Source: Hypsibius dujardini
Lineage: Eukaryota; Tardigrada; Eutardigrada; Parachela; Hypsibiidae
DNA length: 27,026 bases
Assembly: GCA_001579985.1 (NCBI GenBank)
Contig: LRSR01014916.1
Span: 1-27,026, forward strand
Reading direction: 5' to 3'
The position numbers and the translations under genes were made by a program. The notes beneath the pieces are model-generated. The model did not search any database and was not told where the DNA came from. It saw only the letters and a program-made list of their open reading frames with translations. Positions 8,993 through 18,117 of this stretch are shown piece by piece; within the stretch, counting starts at the first letter, position 1; every line of letters begins with the position of its first letter.

Positions 8993-11900
8993 TCATTGTG
9001 GGAATCTAAGGACATAAGAATTGAGGAACCTCTGAAATAGCAGACCAAGCCGATGAAAGAGTATTTCCGTTGAGGCCAGCAGCGTGGCCCCGCCCAGACC
9101 GCACAGCCATATTATGATGATAAAGTAGATATCTCCAACGGAAAGATGGCTGAAAGCTGATTCAATCTTAGTGGTGAACAGGCGTGGAACGCAATTTCGA
9201 GTCCGCGTGTCCATAGTGAATTTTTGATAGAATTTGTAGTTCGCCGACAGCATTCCCTGCTGATACATACTTGCGTGTCTATAAAAACAGATCTGACGTT
9301 AATGGAGTCACGGCAAAATATTATTAAGTTTCTTTACTCGATGGCAAAAGATGAACGAAGTGGTGAGTTCTTCGGAAAGATGAGACCGCTGATCAAGGAT
9401 GAGGCCAAATTCTTGATCACGATCACGAGGCCGCAAGATATTTCGGCCATCTCGTTATGAGCGTCCGAGGAGATGATTACCGCTACTTGTTTCCCCGACT
9501 CCAGGAGGTTAACGATGTATTGGTTATACTGTGCAGGGTCAACATAGGCAAGTGCGACCAAGTCAGTCCCGACTTGTCTGTGTGAGGGCTTCTCATGTGA
9601 CTGAAAAGGATTACAACCCATGGACTGGAACTCATGCTACTCATTGGAACTACTAGACACGTGGCAAAAGCCTTGCACTAACCGAATTAAGCACTTTAAC
9701 TCGAGGCTGTGTACCACATCCATGCACCATACGAGTGTAATGGCATAACTCGGTTAGCGCAAGGTTTTTGCTACGTGTGTAACTAATGCCAGAGTCGGCC
9801 GATAGAATACAGTGCAGTGATCAGCTTACGCATATACTTGAAACCAACCTCGAGTAACGACTTGATGTAAGGTGTTCCGTATACAGTGTAGCCGGATTCG
9901 GCAAGACCTTCCATGGTGTCGAACGGTACTTGCTTTAAATGGCCGGTAGATAAAATAGATGGTAGTCTGGATGTGAAAAGGAAGTAGACCATTATGGTCC
10001 AGCATAACCAGACGGCGACGAGAAAAACGTGGGCTCTGGTCACGAACTGAAGTCTGATTTCAATATCGTCTGCAGATTATAAAGACCAGTCACTTATTGA
10101 GGTCAACTACATCCGTTTTTTATCGTTCCTGAACGGACAGACAAATAGACAGCCAGCCAGAAAGACAGACACCCTCAGACACTTATTCAAATAGGCGGAC
10201 AGACAGGCAGACAGGCAGACAGACAGACCGACAGAAAGACAGACAGAAAGACAGACAGGCAGACAGGCAGACAGACAGAAGGGAGGTGAGACCGACAAGC
10301 AGACACACAGATCGACAGGTAGACAAGTATATAAGTTCTTGACAAATGTCCTCACAGGTTGCTATTGCCGATCCCAGTAAGTCGAGCGACCACCTCTTCA
10401 TTCCATCAGCAAACGACGGTCCAACAGGTGAATCCGCCATTTTTCCTTGCACTACATCTGCCATTGCCAATAGCATTGTGAATATTACGAATATAACCAC
10501 GATTATGATCCAAACGGTTGGCGAAAACAATTCGACAAAAGCTGTCAACAGAGGTGTGGAGGTATCCAGGTACGTGTTGCTCTCATGGATGACGACCTCA
10601 TAGTCCCGAGTAAAGGACGAGGGTGTGATATCGAACATGTTGGCGCGCTCTGCGTTTATGCTGTAAGCTGAGATCCCGACATCAGCCCTGCCCGCGGTGA
10701 TGTCTCCAAGAACTCCGTTGAGAGAATCATTGGCCGAAGTGCCGAAACCAGCGTGCCTGATTTTGCACCTGTGCACAAAGACTTTAACCCAGGCACTCAA
10801 ACTTGTCTTACAAGGGAATTTTGCATCTCTGGAAGGCGAAATGTTCCACTTTTTTTAATTTTATTGTGTGTGTTTAACTTAGTTCTCAATATTACAATTG
10901 AAAAAAAAAATACAAATGCCTTCTAACATTTTTTAAAAATCAAAAACCAGTTTGCGGTGGTACATAGGGGGCGCTCTCAATGTTACCACATCTCGCGTGC
11001 ATTGATTGAACTATTCGTTGACACGAGCGAATACACTGGCTTGTTTGCGGCCGTTACTAAATTACTGTAACCGAAACTATTTGAATATTTAATTTAGTAA
11101 GAAATGTGAAACACAAACATAGGCTGTGGGACAAGGGTTAGTATTTACTTTCACGAATAATGCTAATATGCGGTTGAAGTCTAGGAATAATTATTCCAAG
11201 GTAATACCAAAAATTCAACAATCAATCGCACGCTTTATGCCAAAACTAAAGAAGAACTAAAATCGATCAATCAATGGCGTTGCAGCTGCCATTGCCTATA
11301 GCGTCGATAAATACAACGATCAACGGAAGACATTTCCAGTAACGTTGAGAGCGCCCCCTATGTACCACCGCGGATTGGTTTTTGATTTTTAAAAAATGTT
11401 AGGAGGCATTTGTATTTTTTTTTTCGATTAAAATATTGAGAACTAAGTTATATGCACATAAAAAACTAAAAAAATGTGAAACATTTCGCCTTCCAGAGAT
11501 GCAAAATTCCCTTGTTAGCAGCATATCGGTCGGTCGGTCTGCTTGTCGATCATTCTGTCGGTTGTCTGTCTATCTGTCTGTCTCCCTGTCTCATTGTCTG
11601 TCTGTACTCTTTGTTTGAATGCCTGTATATTATGTCCCTCTAACTGCCTGCCTTAATGTCTAAATTTCAATATGCGGACGAATCATTACCGAAGAAACAG
11701 TTTAAGGCATATCTGACGTAGGGTGTCCACAAAATTTCCGGCTAGGCTAAACTCGTCAGTACCACAGCATTTCCCGATGATGAATGGTAAGTGCTGGAAA
11801 AAACAGTTCACTTATCATCATTTTCAGTGACATTAAGCTTGCTTACCGGAAAGGCAGAAGCCCACACAACAGGAGCAGAACGATTCGTTAGCTCGCCAAT

Positions 11901-11999
11901 ATCGAATGTCTTATTCTCATTATCCCATTCAGCATGCATCCATGCGCTTCGAGCTTGAAGCATTGGGGATGACTCGTTGACATTGCACAGACGTGCCAT
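8993..11999 (-). CDS. ionotropic glutamate receptor/IR-like channel (six exons)
   Basis: Exons, minus strand: 11999-11847, 11793-11690, 10768-10356, 10069-9849 (or to 9830), 9600 (or 9572)-9338, 9278-8993; 479 or 476 residues. It is a ligand-gated cation channel subunit of the plasma membrane. Exons 2-3 carry lobe S1 (LPFIIGK; SLNGVLGDITAGRADVG; Arg127 at the usual ligand carboxylate position). TM1 is near 170-188, with a pore loop ending LLGSAIAT. TM3 is in exon 4 and reads VYFLFTSRLPSIL in place of the usual SYTANLAAF, so the protein is closer to IRs than to AMPA/NMDA receptors. Exon 5 is S2 (FPKNSPLRSSF). Exon 6 has CV-type cysteines, TM4 (IIIIWLCGLGG) and a short tail. No signal peptide or amino-terminal domain was found; exon 1 may be a truncated remnant. 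The junction of exons 4 and 5 is unresolved. Exon 2 (104 nt) is very short. Confidence 0.82.
9657..9778. mobile_element. palindromic element, family A, copy 3
   Basis: The best-preserved copy, 122 bp. The left end ACACGTGGCAAAAGCCTTGC and the right end read back, ACACGTAGCAAAAACCTTGC, match almost exactly, as does CTAACCGA following each. It lies inside intron 4 of the channel gene. It has no coding capacity. Confidence 0.75.
10135..10325. repeat. (ACAG)n microsatellite in channel intron 3
   Basis: About 190 bp of degenerate CAGA/CAGG/CAGC tetranucleotides. On the transcribed (minus) strand it reads CTGT. It keeps a minus-strand frame open past the exon 3 donor, giving a spurious Cys/Leu/Ser-rich tail. 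Confidence 0.9.
10811..11514. mobile_element. 704-bp non-autonomous DNA transposon with long TIRs
   Basis: Terminal inverted repeats of about 175 bp start CAAGGGAATTTTGCATCTC and end with the complement. The inner arm ends carry TACATAGGGGGCGCTCTCAA and its complement. The element is flanked on both sides by TTA (10808-10810 and 11515-11517), a 3-bp target duplication. A TTA/TAA duplication is typical of PIF/Harbinger elements, so this is a candidate Harbinger-type MITE. The unique centre (about 355 bp) has no transposase frame. It sits in intron 2 of the channel gene between two short exons. Confidence 0.8.
11518..11640. repeat. (TGTC)n microsatellite beside transposon
   Basis: Degenerate TGTC/GGTC tetranucleotides starting immediately after the right target duplication of the 704-bp element. 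It is oriented opposite to the other intronic tetranucleotide tracts of the minus-strand genes. Confidence 0.7.
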
Positions 12000-12112
12000 G
12001 TTAACGGAGCAATTTTATATTGTCCAAAAAGTTGCCGATGTGTACAAAAAAATGGATATAAAAAAAGGTATGTCTTAAAAATGTCCGTGCCTGTGATAAA
12101 AAGCCAGAGCTT
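12000..12112. other. 113-bp spacer between LanC-like stop and channel ATG
   Basis: A very short head-to-tail spacer on the minus strand. It holds an AATATAAAA string 15-20 bp before the channel ATG. This is too close to be that gene's TATA box in the usual geometry, and may instead serve as a variant poly(A) signal for the LanC-like transcript. Confidence 0.45.
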
Positions 12113-15100
12113 CTATTTGTGGGGGAAATCATTAAAGACATCCGAGAAGGGAAAGTACGCGGCGGTGGGATTGGTTAGATCGGCCAGAAAACAAACACTG
12201 CCGGTGACACCTTCAAAGAGCCTGCAATACGGAAATGAGATATTTGAATGACAGGGATGCTGAAAGTGATAGTAAACAAACAGTCGGCATTATTATTGAC
12301 GTACGAATATGGATGGTCCGGTGTGCGAGACTTGTCCTGTACCAACGGATTGAACATAAAATCCGCAAAGCAGTGAGCGCGATAGAGATACTCCTCCTTT
12401 GCGGTCAGCCGATACATCAACAGGAAAGCATATCCGTTCCCGGCAATCCCATGGCATATTCCAGGACCTGTAAGCATTTGTTTTGCCCATCAAAGCCGAA
12501 ACCAGAAACAGGCTAGCAGAACGGGGCAAGCAATAACCGAAGAGACAGACAGATAGAGAATCAGACAGATAGACAGTTGGACAGACAGTCAGACAGACAG
12601 ACAAACAGTCAGACAGACAAACAGTCAGACAGACAGACAGAAAAGAAAACACACAGGCAGGTACATAGAGGCACATAGAGCGAGAGGCAAACAGGTAGAC
12701 AGGTAGGTAGACAGACAGACAGACAAATGAGACAGATTGACTTACGGACAGCGTGGTCAAAGACAGACACGCAAAAAGACGGAAAGACCAGTAGGCTGGT
12801 CTACCAGGTTTGTCGGTAGGCAACACAAAAAATCCAGGTACACGTACGGTAAGTACACAGAAAAAAGATTAAGCGGTAATGTCGATTTGCTCTCTGTAGT
12901 TGCGTTCTCGTGCACAAAACAAACACGCGAATGGTGAAAGGGACAACCTCAGCATACGCGCGCACCTTTTCGTAAGAGTCCTTTTTTCCATATCAAATCC
13001 GCACAGACAACAGCAGTGTCTAGGTAATTTTTCTCCTTCCAGACGAGGTATGCCTTAGCCAGCATATAAATCAAACCTATATGCAGTAAAATACGAAATA
13101 AGCAAGCGTTCCGAGGCGTAGGTAGCCAGTAAGAAAGAAGTCTATTATACATTTATAGACAATACACATTTGTACAAACAAAAAGAGTGATTAGGAGAGA
13201 TCTTCTCTTACCGGGTGCACCGTGGCACCAATGCACGAGCTCCTCCCGTGTCGACTCCTTATCGCCGAACTTGGGCGGGAAGTTTCCCGTTGAAGTCTGC
13301 TGTCGCACCACGTAATCCACACTCCTCTTAATCTCCTCCACAGCGCCGTCTATGGTGGACAGGCAGTGCGGAAAGCATAGCAGGAACTGGAGAATCGTAG
13401 AGATACCATGAGCTGCGCCTGCATTACATAATCGCACACAAAAATAAATTCCAATTTAAAAAATCATTAATCCAAAAGTGCAAGTTAAAACCATTCATTA
13501 CCCAGATAATCCGATCCGTAATGATAGAAGTAGAGTGGGCAACGGTCATCCAATCCTTTCTTCTTGCTGTAGCGCCGGCCGGAATCCAGCACCGCATTGA
13601 TGATCTTTCGCACATCGATCTGCATTAGAGTCTGGAGTGGAAAGGGAATACAATTAAAACAGAAAAAATATATATTTGTAATTCTGTGTTGATAAGGCTA
13701 TATGTATCCGAAATCTGGCAGTGGCAGTGGCTATCAAACAACCAAGTTACCAGTAACACGTCAAGTATCTCAGACAACTCATCAATCAAACAACCAAGTT
13801 ACCAGTAACACGTCAAGTATCTCAGACAACTCATCAATCAATCAACCATATCAACTGCATGGCCCATTTTTGCCATTGATTCAGATTACGAGAGCTTACA
13901 TTTCGATCAACTCTTCCGGGTTAGAACTTTCTAAACACGGACAGTTTAAAAAATAAATAATTCAATTAAAATTTAATACTCGGTAACAATACTAGTAATA
14001 TAACCCTTTCTCTGATCATGGCACGATCATCAGTGCCGGTGTCACTGGTCATCGACGAAGTTCGAGCTCTTTCTTCGTGCTCGCAACAGTTATGCTCTCA
14101 TACGGACTCGAGAAAAATATATAACTGAGCTTTCAAAAAATGTCAACATTGGTAACAAGGCCGCCGTTAGACCCTTGTGACACTAATCGCTGCAGCCAAG
14201 GCGGCATACCCAGTGGCTCGGGAAGGCCTTCCACAACTCCAAGAACCCATCCAGGTATCCGATCCTCCCGGCAAACAGCTCGTCACCCGACGAGTCTTTC
14301 ACTTTCAGACTGTCTAGGTCCGAACAGAATTTAGCATAGCCCGTCAGGCAGTCCTCTGCTCGCCGGTGATCACCGGAGGTGCTGTAAAAAATGGCGGCAA
14401 CCGCCAGCACGCCGGGATCGCCGATGAGGAACCCGGCCTCGCCCGTCTGTTGCTTTAGTGCCGGTTCCATGATACGTGAGCCCAATTTCAGGGCCATCTG
14501 TTTGTCAGCTTCCGGTAGAACGTTCGGCATGGCGAGGAGGCGGGTCAGCATGTAAGCCACTCCAGCGGTGCCTGAAAACAATTCAGAAAAGGATTGTTAA
14601 GGTCGTTGCCTATTATTTAATATAGAAATAGAAAACATACGCGAAATGCAAACAAAAAACTAGTTTTTTGAAGCCGTAATAAAATCCGATTTGTAAAGCA
14701 ACCGACAAGCGAACAGGGACAATAAAAAGTCATCGTTCAACCAATCAATCAACCAATGGTTTAAGAAAACGTACAGCTCAATACGTATCGGTGTATATGT
14801 TCAATCAATCAAGCATTGGTAAAAGAAAACGTAAAGCTCAATACGTATCGGTGATAATGTTCAATCAATCAACCAATGGTTAAAGAAAACGTAAAGCTCA
14901 ATATGTATCGCTATAAATGTTCAATCAAGCAAGCAACAGTACAAGAAAACGTTAAGCTCAATACGTACCAGTGTAAATGTTCAATCAATCAACCAATGGT
15001 TTAAGAAAACGTACAGCTCAATACGTATCGGTGTAAATGTTCAATCAATCAACCAATAGTACAAGAAAACGTTAAGCTCAATACGTACCGGTGTAAATGT

Positions 15101-15302
15101 CCGTGCCAGTATCTTGCAGGTTGACTCCGCTGTAGTGATGATAGATGTCTCGAAATAATACCAAAGCATCGTCCAAGTACTCTGCCGGATTGCGGACCGG
15201 TAGGCCGGCGTAATTGTGAAAGGGATTTTCGAAGTAGCGATGGTGAACTTTCGGGTCCGGTAAGGAGCGTGTTTTTTTACCGGAAATCTTGGAGGCCATC
15301 AT
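12113..15302 (-). CDS. LANCL: LanC-like protein (seven coding exons)
   Basis: Coding exons, minus strand: 15302-15089, 14571-14210, 13631-13502, 13418-13212, 13076-12966, 12467-12305, 12221-12113 (1296 nt, 431 residues). It is a eukaryotic LanC-like enzyme, a double alpha-barrel zinc protein whose known members use glutathione and add it to dehydroamino-acid residues in damaged proteins. Visible family repeats are GTAGVAYML, GDPGVLAVAA, GRIGYL, GAAHGI, HWCHGAPG, GICHGIAGNGYAF and LFEGVTG. The zinc ligands Cys300, Cys346 and His347 are present, so it is probably active. The length is slightly above the usual 400 because of a charged N-terminus. Two ATGs in a row open the frame (15302, 15299); an in-frame stop-free leader upstream has no ATG. 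Intron 1 holds a 60-bp minisatellite, intron 2 a 52-bp duplication, and intron 5 a CTGT tract. The paralogue (LANCL1, 2 or 3) cannot be told. Confidence 0.94.
12540..12730. repeat. (ACAG)n microsatellite in LanC-like intron 5
   Basis: About 190 bp of CAGA, CAGT and CAGG tetranucleotides, read as CTGT in the transcript. It ends about 70 bp before the exon 6 acceptor and holds open a spurious minus-strand frame of 177 codons. Confidence 0.9.
13733..13845. repeat. 52-bp tandem duplication in LanC-like intron 2
   Basis: Two nearly identical copies containing CAACCAAGTTACCAGTAACA, separated and followed by ATCAATCA tetranucleotides. The second copy begins 52 bp after the first. Confidence 0.88.
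14735..15100. repeat. 60-bp minisatellite spanning LanC-like exon 1 donor
   Basis: About six units with an exact 60-bp period (starts near 14761, 14821, 14881, 14941, 15001, 15061). Each reads AAGAAAACGTNNAGCTCAAT, then a GTAYCGGTGTAAATGT-type core, then TCAATCAATCAACCAATGGT. The last unit overlaps the coding end of exon 1: its core is the real donor, ACACCG|GTACGT on the minus strand. The unit at 14941 also keeps a GTACGT donor; the other units carry GATACGT or GATACAT and have lost the GT. Confidence 0.9.
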
Positions 15303-15340
15303 GTATCTACACTGCACAGTCTGCACTGCACTAGTCAAGC

Positions 15341-15852
15341 CTGCAAAAATGCCAAATGCATTCCTAGTAATTCGATCATCCCGTCATTCCACATGATCCA
15401 AGTCATTACTAAAAACACCCGCACACAATCAATCAATTACATCAATACTTGAATAATCGAAATACGGGGGCAAATTGTTCTGTCAGTCCAGGGCCTAAAT
15501 TCAAACAAATCAAGCATGAATGAATCATCATCATTAACCCCTATGGACTCATCAATCCAACGAATCAATCAACTGTCAGCTGCTTAGTATCAACTATCAA
15601 ATGCTAAAACTAGGCGTGGCGAAGCTTTAAAATGCCACTGAGGCGCCATTCACATATTACGTAAACAAAAAATGGCCTTTTCGACCACTCACCTACCCAA
15701 ATTATTTCTTACCAACCACCCAGATAATCAAAACTATTCTGGAGGGCGGGGCCTATTTTACTGGTCAGTAATCAAGGGTCCAGACCACCCACTTACCCTC
15801 CTTTGATTACGTAATATGTGAATGACGTCTAACAACCATTTTTATTTCTCAC
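15341..15852 (-). other. probable 5'-UTR intron of the LanC-like gene
   Basis: A strong acceptor (CATTTTTGCAG on the minus strand) lies just before the start-codon exon, at 15341. A matching donor, CAACTCCAG|GTGAGA, lies at 15852. Together they define a 512-bp intron in the leader, holding ATCA repeats and a MITE. The joined leader would contain a short upstream frame of about ten codons starting at an ATG near 15873. No transcript data back this. Confidence 0.45.
15647..15824. mobile_element. 178-bp MITE with 18-bp terminal inverted repeats
   Basis: The left end is CATTCACATATTACGTAA and the right end is its perfect complement, TTACGTAATATGTGAATG. The body has no coding frame. It lies in the proposed leader intron of the LanC-like gene, 28 bp inside the donor. 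Target duplications are not obvious, so the superfamily is left open. Confidence 0.8.
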
Positions 15853-15925
15853 CTGGAGTTGATACGATGGCAGGAGCATACACGGAGTTGACGCAACCGA
15901 GTTCAATAGTCTTCCTTTCAGGCAA

Positions 15926-15938
15926 CGATTATAAATAC
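15926..15938 (-). promoter_or_regulatory. TATA-like box of the LanC-like gene
   Basis: GTATTTATAATCG on the minus strand lies about 75-85 bp before the proposed leader donor. A start about 30 bp downstream would give a first exon of roughly 50 nt. This rests on motif and spacing only. Confidence 0.35.
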
Positions 15939-16032
15939 TTTAGGAGTGAGGGAATGAGATCACCCGAAATAAAAATGTATTTTCATTCCAGTAATATCAC
16001 TGCGAAAAAAATTGTCCATCCGTCTGTGTTGT

Positions 16033-16185
16033 GCGGTTGTGTGTGTTGTGCGCGCATCCGTCTGTCTGTGCGAGGTGTGTGTTGTGCGCGCATCCGTCTG
16101 TTTGTGCGAGTGTGTGTGTTGTGCGCGCATCCGTCTGTTTGTGCGAGTCTGTGTGTGAGCGCGCATCCGTCTGTTTGTGCGTAGT
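16033..16185. repeat. 36-37-bp minisatellite, four units
   Basis: Four units with core GCGCGCATCCGTCTGT separated by GTGTGTGTTGTG, with a period of about 36-37 bp. It runs directly into a (TG)n tract. Cys/Val-rich frames across it are repeat artefacts. Confidence 0.85.
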
Positions 16186-16210
16186 GTGTGTGTGTGTGTG
16201 TGTGTGTGTG
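16186..16210. repeat. (TG)n tract, left of palindromic transposon
   Basis: An uninterrupted TG dinucleotide run that abuts the left terminus of the 508-bp element. A matching TG run starts at its right end. Confidence 0.9.
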
Positions 16211-16718
16211 CAGAGGCTCGTTTAGGGTCCGTACGGATCGGAATCAGGACCCCTCACAGACCAGGGGGTGGGCAGAGGGGCAAAATGAATTTTTTTTCAA
16301 GATCAAACCCAAAATTTGGCCTCTTGTCCCTGATCATTTGAAACTTGTAGGGGGTCTGGCGGATCTAATTTCCAGGGGCCCTCCTGTGTTTCAACACAAA
16401 AACACTTTCAAAAACATCAGCTTTTCGTTCAAATTTGAGGTTTTTTGAGGTACGATATAAGCTCCCTACTGATGAATACAAATGGGAGGTTCAAAACATT
16501 CGAGAGAGGTCTAAATTTGATAGAAAAACTGATGTTTTTGAACACGTTTTGAAATCCGGGTGCCCCTGGACATCAGACTCCCAGACCTCCCACAAGTTAG
16601 TGAGAAGATGCCGAATTTGGGGTTCAATCTTGAAAGAAACATTTTGTCCATTTGCCCACCCCCTGGCCCTACGATGAGGGGTCCTGGTTCCGATCTGTAA
16701 GGACCTTAAACGAGCCTG
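16211..16718. mobile_element. 508-bp palindromic MITE inserted in a TG tract
   Basis: The left end CAGAGGCTCGTTTAGGGTCC is mirrored at the right by GGACCTTAAACGAGCCTG. The arms extend inward about 110 bp (shared GGATCGGAA, CAGGACCCCTCA, GGGGGTGGGC, CAAATTTGG-like stretches), and further imperfect inversions occur toward the centre. TG dinucleotides flank both ends, so an 8-bp TGTGTGTG target duplication would fit but cannot be proved. CAG-initial termini recall hAT elements. It has no transposase frame. Confidence 0.75.
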
Positions 16719-17350
16719 TGTGTGTGTGTGTTGTGGCGTGCGCATTACGAGGTCTTATATAAAGCTCAGCATATTGCACGTCAATTTGTTATGACGTTTC
16801 CGGATAAAGCAAATTACCCCACACATCATCACCACCACCACCACCAGTGCCAGCACCGCCACGGGAGAAACATCATAGCGCACAGGAAGGGAATAGACGG
16901 AAAATAAGAAAAGATCAACCAGCGGAAGTTGCTGTTACGGCCCTCTCCATCGACCTCACCGACCGTCATCCGCCGGGGAATAGAATCCGCGGGGAACATA
17001 TGGAGTATCGGATAACCTCCCGCCAGGCGAACGGCCACGGAGACAACCATCAAATTAGCTAGCGTGCATGAATAATCAAGACAAAGGAGATCGGATGTAG
17101 CCAACGGCGCGCGCGTACTTTCTCTCTCTCCACGGGTAAAATACAGTGTGCATTCGTGACAGACAAATTTAATCACATCAAGGAAATGAAAAAGCAAAAC
17201 GGATTGCAGGGAGGCAGGAATTTTACACGGAAAAAGCCAAAACGAACTGCAGGGCAAAAAGGTTAATCACCAGGATTGCCGAGACAGAGAGACCAGTCCA
17301 TTCCACTACGTATGGAGACACAAAAAAGAGTCGCATGAAACACGCGGCCT
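16719..17350. other. spacer downstream of MRE11
   Basis: It holds the rest of the split TG tract, a short (CAY)n triplet run at about 16824-16848, and sequence that should include the MRE11 3' UTR. Frames here (for example 16829-17257 minus) have no recognised similarity. No AATAAA signal was assigned on the minus strand. Confidence 0.5.
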
Positions 17351-18076
17351 TTACATGAAGTAGTCAGTGATGTGTCCGGTCCGGCGGCGCCCACGGGTGG
17401 TGGTGGTGACACGCCCACGGGTGGTGGTGGTGGTTCTGTCGCGGCTTGATATGGAAGGACCGTTACTGTCGCCGCTGTCGTTCGCTTCCTCCTCTTCGGA
17501 TTCTGTCGGTGAAACTGCGGCAGCAGCACCGCCACGGCCACGGCCACGAGCGCCACCTCGAGCAACGGTGGCACCACCGCGTGCTCTGCTACCGCGTCCC
17601 CGACCACGAACAGAGCCCTGCGTACTCAAGGGCGCCAATGATAATGGCCCAACGTTGTCGATGTGCGGAGCGTCCTCGTCATCCGAGCCGGTGCGATTCC
17701 GCTTGGCGGCCGTTCCGGTGGCCTGGGACGGGCTGCGTTTGGCCACCTTGCTGCTGTTGACGCGCCACGCAGCAAAATCACTCAGATACTGCGGCATGTC
17801 TACGTGTGCTTCTTTGTAAGCGCGAATGCTTTCCGGCAAATCGCTGACGCTGGCAGGGTCAATTTCACGCTCCGTGAGAAACTTCTCCACTTGCGCCTTC
17901 TGGAATTCGAAAGCGTCCACGATGGCCTCTTTGTCATCCTGAAAGAGAGAAACAGAAGATTCGGATGATGAAGTAATCACAAATGAGACAAGACAGACAG
18001 GTGGAGAGAAATGAGACAGGACAGACAGACAGACAGACAATCAGCCAGGCAGGAAGACATTCAAACAGACATTCAA

Positions 18077-18117
<41 letters not shown>

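Noticed and set aside
12293-12826. 177-codon minus-strand frame
   Set aside because: Its centre is the intronic CTGT tract and its end is exon 6 of the LanC-like gene in another frame.
14735-15100. Possible CRISPR-like array
   Set aside because: The 60-bp units are contiguous and similar along their whole length, with no unique spacers, and sit in a eukaryotic intron.
15822-16184. 120-codon plus-strand frame
   Set aside because: The second half is the 36-37-bp minisatellite, and the first half overlaps the probable LanC-like leader on the other strand.
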